From positions 1 to 64,000 of the forward strand of contig NZ_PEOG01000005.1 of assembly GCF_002761755.1 (NCBI RefSeq): DNA of 64,000 bases, written 5' to 3'. Every line of letters starts with the position of its first letter. Position 1 is the stretch's first letter. Both the position numbers and the translations under genes were made by a program. The stretch is from Roseateles chitinivorans. Its GTDB lineage: Bacteria > Pseudomonadota > Gammaproteobacteria > Burkholderiales > Burkholderiaceae_C. Below, one piece after another: positions 45,479 through 56,500 of this stretch. The notes under the pieces are model-generated. The model saw only the letters and a list, made by a program, of their open reading frames with translations. It made no database searches and was not told the origin of the DNA.

Positions 45479-46843
45479 TTACTTCAGCGCGTCCAGCAGC
45501 TTTTCGTGGATGCCCCCGAAGCCGCCGTTGCTCATGCACAGCACATGGTCGCCGGGCCGCGCCGCCCGCCGGACCATCGCCACCAGTTCCTCGACGTCGG
45601 CGCCGACCAGGCCCTGCTCGCCCAGCGGCGCCAGCGCCTCGCGCGCGTCCCAGCTCAGGCCGTCCTGGTTGCAGAAGCTCAGGTCGGCCTCCTCCAGCGC
45701 CCAGGGCAGCTGCGCCTTCATGGTGCCCAGCTTCATCGTGTTGGAGCGCGGCTCGAACACCGCCAGGATGCGTTCCTGCGGTGCGATGCGCCGGCGCAGG
45801 CCGTTGATGGTGGTGTGGATCGCCGTCGGGTGGTGCGCGAAGTCGTCGTAGACCTTCACCCCGCCGGCTTCACCACGCAGTTCCAGCCGGCGCCGGACGT
45901 TCCTGAAGCTGGCCAGCGCCTCGGCCGCCCGCTCGGGATCGACGCCGACATGTTCCGCCGCCGCGATCGCCGCCAGCGCGTTGAGCTGGTTGTGCTCGCC
46001 CAGCAGTTCCCAGGTCACGTGGCCGACCTTCAGGCTGCCGCGCAGCACGTCGAAGGACTGCGGCTCGCCGCGGGCGCGCAGGGCGCCCGGTTCCTCCTTG
46101 CGTGCGCCGAAGCGCTGCACGTCGCTCCAGCAGCCGCGCGACAGCACCCGCTGCAGCGCGTCCTCGCGCGCGTTCACCACCAGCCGTCCAGACGGCGGCA
46201 CCGTCCGCACCAGATGGTGGAACTGGGTCTCGATGGCGGCCAGGTCCGGGAAGATGTCCGCGTGGTCGTGCTCGAGGTTGTTCAGGACCGCCGTGCGCGG
46301 CCGGTAATGGACGAACTTGCTGCGCTTGTCGAAGAAGGCGGTGTCGTATTCGTCGGCCTCGATGACGAAGTACTTCCCGCCGCCGAGCCGGGCCGACACG
46401 CCGAAGTTCTGCGGCACGCCGCCGATCAGGAAACCGGGCGCCAGGCCCGCCGCCTCCAGGATCCAGGCCAGCATCGAGGTCGTCGAAGTCTTGCCGTGGG
46501 TGCCGGCCACCGCCAGGACGTGCCGCCCCTGCAGCACGTGCTCGGCCAGCCACTGCGGTCCGCTGGTATAGGGCAGGCCCGCATCGAGGATCGCCTCCAT
46601 CAGCGGGAAACGCCCCTCGGAGGAGCGCGTCACCACGTTGCCGATGACGAACAGGTCCGGCTGGAGTGCCAGTTGCTCCGCGCCAAAGCCCTCGATGAGC
46701 TCAATGCCCAGCGCTTCCAGCTGCGTCGACATCGGTGGATAGACATTGGCGTCGCAGCCGGTCACCGTGTGGCCGGCCTCCCGCGCGAGTGCCGCCAGGC
46801 CGCCCATGAAGGTGCCGCAGATGCCAAGGATATGGATATGCAT
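45479..46843 (-). CDS. mpl: UDP-N-acetylmuramate:L-alanyl-gamma-D-glutamyl-meso-diaminopimelate ligase
   Basis: A 454-residue Mur-ligase family enzyme that recycles murein tripeptide. The start HIHILGICGTFMGGLAALARE is Mpl-specific, and VAGTHGKTSTTSMLAWILE is the ATP loop. EADEYDTAFFDKRSKFVHY, NNLEHDHADIF and KVYDDFAHHPTAI are the other conserved blocks. Length matches E. coli Mpl (457). It lies 134 bases after hemL, in the same direction. Confidence 0.95.
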   Translation of the reverse strand: MHIHILGICGTFMGGLAALAREAGHTVTGCDANVYPPMSTQLEALGIELIEGFGAEQLALQPDLFVIGNVVTRSSEGRFPLMEAILDAGLPYTSGPQWLAEHVLQGRHVLAVAGTHGKTSTTSMLAWILEAAGLAPGFLIGGVPQNFGVSARLGGGKYFVIEADEYDTAFFDKRSKFVHYRPRTAVLNNLEHDHADIFPDLAAIETQFHHLVRTVPPSGRLVVNAREDALQRVLSRGCWSDVQRFGARKEEPGALRARGEPQSFDVLRGSLKVGHVTWELLGEHNQLNALAAIAAAEHVGVDPERAAEALASFRNVRRRLELRGEAGGVKVYDDFAHHPTAIHTTINGLRRRIAPQERILAVFEPRSNTMKLGTMKAQLPWALEEADLSFCNQDGLSWDAREALAPLGEQGLVGADVEELVAMVRRAARPGDHVLCMSNGGFGGIHEKLLDALK

Positions 46844-46977
46844 GTCTGTCTCTCAGCCGCTGTACCAATCGGTAAGCAAGCGTAATGCCTGTCGCGAGAC
46901 GAAAAGTTTGCGACAACCCGGTCCGTCGTTTGCCGTGGCGCGTGAGGGAATGGTGTCAAACCGGTGTTGTGTGGGCG

Positions 46978-48264
<1,287 letters not shown>

Positions 48265-48310
48265 ATCGGGATTCCGGTACTGCTGGGGCGGATCAATGCG
48301 GGAAAAGAAG

Positions 48311-48333
48311 GAGGGCGCCGCGCGGGCGCCCTC
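48311..48333 (-). terminator. Terminator after thiD
   Basis: A 9-bp stem (GAGGGCGCC with GGCGCCCTC) and a 5-base loop, followed on the minus strand by CTTCTTTT. It lies 8 bases beyond the thiD stop and separates it from hemL. Confidence 0.75.
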
Positions 48334-48340
48334 GGTGGAC

Positions 48341-49300
48341 TCAATGGATGCGGCGAGGGCCTCGGCTGGGTGGCTCGTCGATCGTCATCTCGTCGGTGGC
48401 GGGCACCGCCTCGGCGCCTTCCTCGCCTTCCTCCCCGGGCGGCAGCGCCCAGAAGAAGCGGTCGGGCACCACGTTGCCCATGCCGGGGCGGAAACCCGCT
48501 TCCAGCGACTGGTCGAGGAAGGCGAGCGCCTCGCCGACCGCATCGTGCGGTTCGGAGCCGACCGAGAGCAGGGCGGCCAGCGCGGCCGACAGGGTATCCC
48601 CGGCGCCGACGAAGCTGGCCTCGAAGCGCTCGAACTTCTCGCCGGTGATCGCGCCCTGGGAGTTCGCCAGGACGTTGTCGATGTACTGGTTGGGCAGCTG
48701 GATGCCAGTCACCAGCACATGCGCGGCGCCGTGCTGCTGCGCCGCGACCGCGAGTTCGCGCGGGGAGGCCGGGCGGTCCGCGTCCCAGTCGGGCAGCAGG
48801 CAGTCGAGCAGCGTCTTCTGGTTGCCCACCAGCACCAGCGTCTGCGGCAGCACCAGCTCGCGGAACGCGTCCAGGTAGCTCTGCTGCTGCTCCTCGTCCA
48901 GCCAGGAGATGCTCGGCAGGTAGGCCACCAGCGGCACGTCGGGGTAGTCGGAGAGGACCTCCGCGACCGAGGAGACTCCCTCGGCGCTGCCCAGGAAGCC
49001 GACCTTCCAGGCGGCGACCGGCACATCCTCGAGGATCGAGCGGGCCTGTTCGACGATGCAGTCGCCGTCCAGCGTCTGGTGGTCGAAGACCTCGGCCGTG
49101 TCGCGCATCACGATGGCGGTCACCACCGGCAGCGCATGCGCGCCCATGGCGGCGATCGTCGCCACGTCGCCGGCGCTGCCGCCCGCGCCGCTCGGGTCCG
49201 ACGCATTGAAGCTCATCACGCAGGCCGGCGGCGGCGAGTCCTGGTCATCGATCGCGGCGGCGTCCTGGGGGTCTTGTTGGTGCGGGTCTGGGCGGCTCAT
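48341..49300 (-). CDS. thiD: Hydroxymethylpyrimidine/phosphomethylpyrimidine kinase
   Basis: A 319-residue ribokinase-fold enzyme of thiamine synthesis. The substrate site is [29 protein letters not shown], close to the ThiD consensus. The C-terminal anion-hole and catalytic Asp region is [18 protein letters not shown]. An acidic 25-residue N-terminal extension and a 40-residue acidic C-terminal tail are longer than in E. coli. Divergent from the rubredoxin gene, an order often seen in Burkholderiales. Confidence 0.9.
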   Translation of the reverse strand: MSRPDPHQQDPQDAAAIDDQDSPPPACVMSFNASDPSGAGGSAGDVATIAAMGAHALPVVTAIVMRDTAEVFDHQTLDGDCIVEQARSILEDVPVAAWKVGFLGSAEGVSSVAEVLSDYPDVPLVAYLPSISWLDEEQQQSYLDAFRELVLPQTLVLVGNQKTLLDCLLPDWDADRPASPRELAVAAQQHGAAHVLVTGIQLPNQYIDNVLANSQGAITGEKFERFEASFVGAGDTLSAALAALLSVGSEPHDAVGEALAFLDQSLEAGFRPGMGNVVPDRFFWALPPGEEGEEGAEAVPATDEMTIDEPPSRGPRRIH

Positions 49301-49433
49301 GGATGGTTGGCGCGAAGCCGTGAACTGATGCGCATAACGTGAAGAAGGACCGCAATCGACTGTTGTTTCATCGGTACTTCCGCCCCCCGGGTCAGCACGG
49401 GGGCGTGGCTACAATCTTTCGATCATTGTAGTG

Positions 49434-49625
49434 ATGCAAAGTCAACCCATCGTGAGCGAAGCAAGGACCTGGATGTGCCTGATCTGCGGCTGGATTTATG
49501 ACGAGGCCGCGGGCGACCCCGAGCACGGCATCGCCGCCGGCACGCGCTGGGAGGATGTCGACATGAACTGGACCTGTCCCGAATGCGGTGCCCGCAAGGA
49601 GGACTTCGAGATGGTCCAGATCTGA
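49434..49625 (+). CDS. rubA: Rubredoxin
   Basis: A 63-residue electron carrier with the two iron-binding pairs CLICGWIYDEAAGDP and CPECGARKEDFEM. The central GTRWEDVDMNWTCP is typical. ATG 49434 is preceded directly by an in-frame GTG (49431). It opens the pilG-pilH-pilI-pilJ string, a linkage conserved in betaproteobacteria although its role in pilus function is unclear. Confidence 0.95.
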   Translation: MQSQPIVSEARTWMCLICGWIYDEAAGDPEHGIAAGTRWEDVDMNWTCPECGARKEDFEMVQI

Positions 49626-49720
49626 CCCGCACATCGACCTTGCGACGAAGCATCCGGTCGCGCCTGTCGCGAGCCTGAAATTTCCCTGACAACCATCGTC
49701 TGAACAATACGGAGAAGAGC

Positions 49721-50116
49721 TTGGATTCCAGCGCAAGCCCCCGCACGGCGACCAAGGTGCTGGTCATCGACGACAGCAACACGATCCGCCGCAGCGCCGA
49801 GATCTTCCTGAAACAGGGCGGACACGAAGTCGTGCTGGCCGAGGACGGCTTCGATGCGCTGGCCAAGCTGAGCGATTACCAGCCCGACCTCGTGTTCTGC
49901 GACATCCTGATGCCGCGCCTGGATGGCTACCAGACCTGCGCCATCATCAAGCGCAATCCGCAGTTCGCCTCGGTGCCGGTGATCATGCTGTCGTCCAAGG
50001 ACGGCCTGTTCGACAAGGCGCGAGGCCGCATGGTGGGCTCGCAGGACTACCTGACGAAGCCCTTCACGAAGGACCAGCTGCTGCAGGCGGTGCAACAGCA
50101 CCGCCGGGCGGGTTGA
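49721..50116 (+). CDS. pilG: Twitching motility response regulator PilG
   Basis: A 131-residue single receiver domain. The acidic pair is in VLVIDDSNTIRRSAEIFL, phospho-acceptor D61 in LVFCDILMPRLDG, and Lys in YLTKPFTKDQLL. It starts at TTG 49721 with GGAGAAG just upstream. PilG is a target of the ChpA kinase and controls pilus extension. It heads the chemosensory part of the operon. Confidence 0.93.
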   Translation: MDSSASPRTATKVLVIDDSNTIRRSAEIFLKQGGHEVVLAEDGFDALAKLSDYQPDLVFCDILMPRLDGYQTCAIIKRNPQFASVPVIMLSSKDGLFDKARGRMVGSQDYLTKPFTKDQLLQAVQQHRRAG

Positions 50117-50235
50117 CCGGCACGACGGCCGCCCGCATTCCCCGACCCATTCCACGACATTCAACGACGCTCACGCCAGGCTCGACCGACGCACTTCCCG
50201 ACGCGAATCGACGCGAGCCGAGAGAGGGAGATTCC

Positions 50236-50601
50236 ATGCCCATCCACAAAATCCTGCTGGTCGACGATTCGAAGACCGAACTGCACGCGCTGAGCGACCT
50301 GCTGACCAAGCGCGGCTTCACCGTCCGCACCGCCGAGAACGGCGAGGAGGCGATGAAGCGCCTGGCCGAGGAAAAGCCGGACCTGATCCTCATGGACGTG
50401 GTGATGCCCGGCCAGAACGGCTTCCAGCTGACCCGCGCCATCACCCGCGACGAGCGCTACGCCGACGTGCCGGTGATCATGTGCACCAGCAAGAACCAGG
50501 AGACCGACAAGGTCTGGGGCATGCGCCAGGGTGCGCGCGACTACGTCGTCAAGCCGGTCAAGGCGGACGAGCTGCTGGCCAAGATCAAGGCGCTGGGCTG
50601 A
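50236..50601 (+). CDS. pilH: Twitching motility response regulator PilH
   Basis: A 121-residue receiver domain: KILLVDDSKTELHALSDLL, D54 in LILMDVVMPGQNG, VIMCTSKNQETDKVWG and YVVKPVKADELLAKI. PilH is the second ChpA target, acting on retraction or as a phosphate sink. ATG 50236 has GAGGGAG upstream; the frame upstream to 50113 is not supported. Confidence 0.93.
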   Translation: MPIHKILLVDDSKTELHALSDLLTKRGFTVRTAENGEEAMKRLAEEKPDLILMDVVMPGQNGFQLTRAITRDERYADVPVIMCTSKNQETDKVWGMRQGARDYVVKPVKADELLAKIKALG

Positions 50602-50605
50602 CACC

Positions 50606-51124
50606 ATGGCCAACAAGCAAGCGCTGCGCGAACTTCAACAACGGCTGGCGCAGCGCATGCAGGCGGCGCGCGAGGCGCCCCAGGCCGCGAGCTGGCTGGC
50701 GGTCGAGTGCGCGGGCCTGGGCCTGCTGCTTCCGCTCAAGCAATCCGGCGAAATTTTCACGCCTGTGCCGCTTCAGGCGGTGCCGTACACGCAGCCTTGG
50801 ATGCTGGGTGTGGCCAACTTGCGCGGCGGGCTGCACACGGTGGTGGACCTGTCGGCCTTCCTGGGCCTGCGCGGTCCGATCCCGCTGACGTCGGCCCACC
50901 GGCTGGTGTCGATCAATCCCGACCTGGGCATCAACTGCGCGCTGCTGGTGGATCAGCTGCTGGGGCTGCGCGGCGACGAACAACTGCAGGCCGAGCCCGA
51001 TGCGCCCGGCCATCCCGATTTCGCTCCTGCCCGCATGCGCGACGGGCAGGGCCGGCGCTGGCAAGTGCTGGACCTGGATGCGCTGACGCAGCATCCGCAA
51101 TTCCTGCGCATTGTTTTGAACTGA
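50606..51124 (+). CDS. pilI: CheW-like coupling protein PilI
   Basis: A 172-residue CheW-domain protein linking the receptor PilJ to the kinase. The beta-barrel motifs seen are LLLPLKQSGEIFTPVPLQAVPYTQPWMLGVANLRGG in two blocks, VVDLSAFLGL and NCALLVDQLLGL. The ATG starts four bases after the pilH stop, so translation is coupled. Confidence 0.92.
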   Translation: MANKQALRELQQRLAQRMQAAREAPQAASWLAVECAGLGLLLPLKQSGEIFTPVPLQAVPYTQPWMLGVANLRGGLHTVVDLSAFLGLRGPIPLTSAHRLVSINPDLGINCALLVDQLLGLRGDEQLQAEPDAPGHPDFAPARMRDGQGRRWQVLDLDALTQHPQFLRIVLN

Positions 51125-51185
51125 TAGCCAGACGACGGTCCCGTCACAGGCGCCGATTCGACGAACGAGATCAAACGAGGGTGAG

Positions 51186-53447
51186 ATGAGCTTCCTGGAC
51201 AAGATCAAGAACAAGGGCAAGAACGAGGGCAACGACGACTTCGACGACGGTCCGCGGACCGACGCGTCGGGCTCGGCGGCGGAGGACACGACGGACTTCC
51301 AGCCCTCGATCATCACCGCGGCGCAGCCCACGCCGGAGTTCCAGGACACGTCCGCGGGGTACCAGCCCTCGGCGTCCGCCCCGGAAAGCCCGACGCCGAT
51401 GCCGGAGGTCCTGAAGCAGCCCGAGCAGCGCCGCACCGGCCTGCTGACGGCGCTGACGGCCGCGGGCGTGCTCTTCACTGCCGGCACCGTCTCGATGGCG
51501 CTGATCAACGGCAACCGCTCGGCGGCGCAGGTGCGTGGCGCCGGTCAGGCCGCGACGCAGTCGCAGCGTCTGGCGAAGGCGGTCTCGACCGCGCTGCTGG
51601 GCAACAAGAACGCCTTCCCGGAAATGAAGGAAGCGGCCGACATCCTGACCAGCGTGACCACCTCGCTGCGCGACGGCAGCGGTGAGCTGGCCAAGGCGCC
51701 GGGCTCGGTCGACGGCCTGCTCGAGAAGATCGCCCCGATGGTGGCGCGCGCTGACAAGAACACCAAGGTGATGCTGGCGCAGGAGAAGGTGCTGACGCAG
51801 GTCGGCGCCGCGCTGCGCGCGATCAACCGCCAGTCGTCGGACCTGCTGGAAAGCGCCGAGGCCGTGGCCTCGCTGTCGCTGCAGAGCTCGGCCCCGACCG
51901 GCGAGGTCGCCGCGGTCGGCCAGCTGGTGATGCTGACGCAGCGGATCGGCAAGTCCGCCAACGAATTCCTGACGCAGGAAGGCGTGAGCCCCGAGGCCGT
52001 GTTCCTGCTGGGCAAGGACCTGAACGCGTTCCGCGAGATCGCCCAGGCGCTGCTCAACGGCAACCCCGAGCTGCGCCTGAACGGCGCCAAGGACCCGCAG
52101 GTGCGCGAGCGCCTGAAGGTGCTGCTGACGCAGTACGACCAGACCCGCTCGCAGGCGACGGCCATCCTGTCCAACCTGCAGGGCCTGGTGTCCGCGCGGG
52201 AAGCGCAGACGGCCATCCTCAACGACTCGGAAGTGCTGCGCAAGGACCTGGACGACCTGGGCCAGGGCCTGGAGTCCGCCGGCGGCATGAACCCGCTGCT
52301 GCTGCTGGCGATGGCGGCCTCGCTGGCGATGCTGGTGATCGGCGCGGTCGGTTTCCTGCGGCTGTATGTCTCCGACCAGGCGCGCCGTGCGCAGATGGCG
52401 GAAGAACAGCGCCGCGAAGCCGAGGCCCAGGAGCAGGAAGCCAAGCGCGTCAACGACGCCAACCAGGCCGCGATTCTGCGTCTGATGAACGAGCTGCAGA
52501 CGGTCGCTGAAGGTGACCTGACCCACCAGGCGACGGTGACGGAAGACATCACCGGCGCGATCGCCGACTCGGTGAACTACACCGTGGAAGAGCTGCGCTC
52601 ACTGGTGCATCAGGTGCAGACGACGGCGGTCCGGGTGACGGACACGACCGCGCAGGTCGACCAGACCTCGACCGAGCTGCTGGCCGCGTCGACCGAACAG
52701 CTGCACGAGATCCGCGCCACCGGCGAGGCGGTGCTGCAGATGGCGCACCGGATCAACGACGTGTCCGCGCAGGCGCAGCAGACCGCCGACGTGGCCCGCC
52801 AGTCCCGGCAGGCCGCTGAACAGGGTCTGCAGGCGATGCAGAACAACATCGGCGGTATGAACCAGATCCGGGACCACATCCAGGAGACGTCCAAGCGCAT
52901 CAAGCGGCTGGGCGAGTCTTCGCAGGAAATCGGCGAGATCACCGAGCTGATCTCCGACATTACCGAGCAGACCAACGTGCTGGCGCTGAACGCGGCCATC
53001 CAGGCGGCGTCCGCCGGTGAAGCCGGTCGCGGCTTCTCGGTGGTGGCGGAAGAAGTGCAGCGGCTGGCGGAACGTTCTGCCGACGCGACCCGCCGGATCG
53101 CCGCGCTGGTCAAGACCATTCAGACCGACACCCACGACGCGGTGGCCGCCATGGAGCGCTCCACGCTGGGGGTGGTCGAGGGCACGAAACTGTCCGACGC
53201 GGCTGGCCGCGCGCTGGAAGACATCGACTCGGTGTCGCGTCGCCTGGACGAGCTGATCGGCCAGATCTCGACGGTCGCGCAGAACGAAGCGCGCGCCGCC
53301 AACGAGGTCGGCGCCAACATCCAGCACATCTTCGCGGTGACCGAGCAGACGTCCGACGGTACGCGTTCCACCGCCCAGATGGTGCACGAGCTGTCGCGAT
53401 CGGCCGAGGCGCTGAAGCAGTCGGTGGCCCGGTTCAAGGTGACCTGA
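51186..53447 (+). CDS. pilJ: Methyl-accepting chemotaxis protein PilJ
   Basis: A 753-residue receptor. An acidic cytoplasmic N-terminus (about 80 residues) precedes the first membrane span (LLTALTAAGVLFTAGTVSMAL). The periplasmic region carries two PilJ-type four-helix modules (residues about 110-365), then the second span (LLLLAMAASLAMLVIGAVGFL). The signalling hairpin tip is EQTNVLALNAAIQAASAGEAGRGF near residue 595. It senses pilus-surface signals in Pseudomonas. The long N-terminal tail is a variant feature. There is no pilK methyltransferase gene between this and the kinase gene. Confidence 0.95.
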   Translation: MSFLDKIKNKGKNEGNDDFDDGPRTDASGSAAEDTTDFQPSIITAAQPTPEFQDTSAGYQPSASAPESPTPMPEVLKQPEQRRTGLLTALTAAGVLFTAGTVSMALINGNRSAAQVRGAGQAATQSQRLAKAVSTALLGNKNAFPEMKEAADILTSVTTSLRDGSGELAKAPGSVDGLLEKIAPMVARADKNTKVMLAQEKVLTQVGAALRAINRQSSDLLESAEAVASLSLQSSAPTGEVAAVGQLVMLTQRIGKSANEFLTQEGVSPEAVFLLGKDLNAFREIAQALLNGNPELRLNGAKDPQVRERLKVLLTQYDQTRSQATAILSNLQGLVSAREAQTAILNDSEVLRKDLDDLGQGLESAGGMNPLLLLAMAASLAMLVIGAVGFLRLYVSDQARRAQMAEEQRREAEAQEQEAKRVNDANQAAILRLMNELQTVAEGDLTHQATVTEDITGAIADSVNYTVEELRSLVHQVQTTAVRVTDTTAQVDQTSTELLAASTEQLHEIRATGEAVLQMAHRINDVSAQAQQTADVARQSRQAAEQGLQAMQNNIGGMNQIRDHIQETSKRIKRLGESSQEIGEITELISDITEQTNVLALNAAIQAASAGEAGRGFSVVAEEVQRLAERSADATRRIAALVKTIQTDTHDAVAAMERSTLGVVEGTKLSDAAGRALEDIDSVSRRLDELIGQISTVAQNEARAANEVGANIQHIFAVTEQTSDGTRSTAQMVHELSRSAEALKQSVARFKVT

Positions 53448-53531
53448 CCGGCATCGGCCGACCGTCCCGCCCGGTAGAACAGGGATAGAGACCCGCACCG
53501 CGTCGACATAAAAGAGAGAACAAGAGCGAGC

Positions 53532-56500
53532 ATGGACCTTACGCGCGAATCCGAGTTCCCCGCCGACCTGAGCCCCTTGGCCTGGGTCCAGGAGGAACTG
53601 CGCCGCACGCTGGAATCGGTGCACAAGGCCCTTCGCCGCGTGCTGCGCGATGCCGATGCGCGAGCGACGACCGTGGGCGGCGACGGCCAGCCCAGCCCGG
53701 CGCTGCAAGGCGCGGCCCAGCAGATGCACCAGGCCGCCGGCGTGCTGGCGGTGGTCAGCCTGCCGGCCGCCGCGCACCTGCTGCGCGCCGCCGAGGCGAC
53801 GCTGTTCCGCCTGGCGGAGAACCCGTCCGGCGTGACCATCGCCGAGATCGAGGCGGTCGAGCGCGCGGACTTCGCGGTGCTCGCCTTCATCGCCAAGACG
53901 CTGGCCGGCGGCCAGCCGAGCTCGCTGGCGCTGTTCCCCGCCTACCAGACGCTGCAGGAACTCAACGGCGCCGGCCGCATCCACCCGGCCGACCTGTGGA
54001 CCGAGGAATTCCGCTGGCGCGAACTGCCGCTGGACCGCAACGTCCGCGCGTTGAGCGCCGAGCAGATGCGCGCCCCGTTCGAGGCGCTGCTGCTCAAGCA
54101 GATGCGCGCCCCGGCGCCCGGCCAGGGCCAGTTGCTGAGCGACCTGTGCGCCGGCCTGGCGCTGACCCAGACGCAGGCGAACGCGCGCACGCTCTGGATG
54201 CTGGCCGCCGGCCAGTTCGAGGCCCAGTCGCGCGGGCTGCTGCCGGTGGACACGTTGGTCAAGCGCCTGGGCTCGCGCCTGCTGGCGCAGCTGCGCGCCG
54301 GCAGCGATGCCGCGCCGTCCGAGCGTCTGGCCAAGGACCTGCTGTTCTTCTGCGCCGCCGCCAAGCATGCCGAGCCCGGCAGCGCGCCGCGCCTGACCGC
54401 GGTGCAGCAGGCCTACGGCCTGATCGAGGCCGACCAGGTCGACTACCGCGACGACACGCTGGGCCGGATCGATCCGAACTGGGTCGCCGCCGCCAAGCGC
54501 CGCGTCGTCGCCGCGAAGGAATCCTGGGCCTCCGCCGCCGAGGGCGAGACCCATCGCCTGGGCGGCCTGGACGAGCAGTTCGCCCACGTCGCCGAATCGC
54601 TGCAGAAGCTGTTCCCGAGCGGCGAGGTGCTCGGCGACACGCTGCGCCGCGCCGTCGTCGCGACGCTGCGTTCGGGCCGCGCGCCCGAGCCCGCGCTGGC
54701 GATGGAGATCGCCACGTCCATGCTCTACCTGGAAGCGGCCCTCGAGGACGAGGCCTTCGACCAGCCCGAGCAGGCCGAGCGCGTCAAGAGCCTGGCCCGC
54801 CGCATCGAATCGGTCGGCCATGGCGAGGCGCCGCTGGCGCTCGAAAGCTGGATGGAGGAGCTGTATCGCCGCGTCGCCGACCGGCAGACGCTCGGCTCCG
54901 TCGTCCATGAACTGCGCGCCAGCCTGTCCGAGGTCGAGCGCCAGTGCGACGAATACTTCCGCGACCCGTCCAAGCGCGACCTGCTGATCCCGGTGCCGGG
55001 CCAACTGCAGGCGATGCGGGGCGTCTTCAGCGTGCTGGGCCTGTCGCAGGCCGCGCAGGCGACGCTGAAGATGCGCGACCAGGTCGACGAACTGGCCAAC
55101 ACCGAGGTCGATCCGTCGCTGGCTGGACCGCGCGCGCAGTTCGACCGGCTCGCCCACAACCTCGGCGCGCTGGGCTTCCTGATCGACATGCTGAGCGTCC
55201 AGCCGCAGCTGGCCAAGCGCATGTTCCGCTTCGAGGACGACACCGGGCTGCTGCAGTCGCTGGTCGGCCGCGAGAGCGAGCAGCGCGCTCACGCACAGGA
55301 ACTGGCCGCCGCCGAAGCCGCGGCCCAGCCGCAGCTGATCGACCAGCTCCAGGCGACCGCCCAGGCCGTCGCGCAGGGCGATCGCTCGGCCGAGGACCTG
55401 GCGCGCGACCTGGAACGCATTTCCCACGAAGCCCGCGCCGCCGACGATCTCGGCCTGGCGCAGGCCGCGCAGCAGGCCCAGCAGCAGTTGCTCTCGTCCG
55501 GCGGTGACGCCGCGGGCAGCCAGGCGGCCGAATCGCTGCAGCAGTTCATCGAGGCCGCCGCGCCGGTCGCTCCGCCCGCGCCGGCGCCGAGCGCGCCGAT
55601 CCCGCAGGCCGAGGCGGCCATCGACGAGGAGATGCTGGGCATCTTCCTGGAAGAGGCGGCCGAGGTCGTGGCGACCGCCCGCGAGGCGCTGACCGCGCTC
55701 GCCCGCAGCGCCAGCGACAAGGAACAGCTGACGACGGTGCGCCGCGCCTTCCACACGCTCAAGGGCAGCTCGCGCATGGTCGGGCTGAACGAGTTCGGCG
55801 AAGCCGGCTGGGCCTTCGAGCAGCTCTACAACCATCGCCTGTCGGAGCATCCGCAGGCCGATTCGGACCTGCTGCGCGCCAGCAACGAGGCGCTGGATGC
55901 GTTCCAGGCCTGGGCCGCCGCGATCGGCGAAGGCCGGCCGCACGGCTATCACAGCGCGCCGTTCCGCGCCGCGGCCGACGCGCTGCGCCTGGAGAACCGA
56001 TACGCCCCGCTGCAGCTGTCCGCCGCAGCGCCGGCCGCGCCGGTCCTGGCGGTGCCCGAGCTGATCGAAGTGGCCGAAGTGGCCGAAGTGCCCGAGGTCA
56101 TCGAGATCGCCGACCTGCCCGAGGTCGCCGAGATCCCGGCCCCGGCCCCGGCGCCGGAGATCGATCTGGCCGGACTGCAGGTGCTGCCGGAACTGTCGCT
56201 GGCGGACGAGGTGGCGACGCCCGCGCCGGCGACGCCGCCCGCGGCGGACGAGCTGGCCGCGCTCGACCTGCTCGCCACGCTGGACGCGGAACATGCCGCG
56301 GCCGGCTCGGTGCTGCCGTCGCTCGACCTGCCCGCGCTGGATCTGCCGGGCCTGGACGTGCCGCCGCTGCCGCTGGCCGACCTGGACGTCGTGACTGCGA
56401 CCCAGGCGACGCCCGTCGCGCTCGACGCGCCGTCGCTGGACTTCCCGACGGACGTGCCCGAACTGACCCAGGCGGTGCCCGAGCTGGACGCCGCCATCGA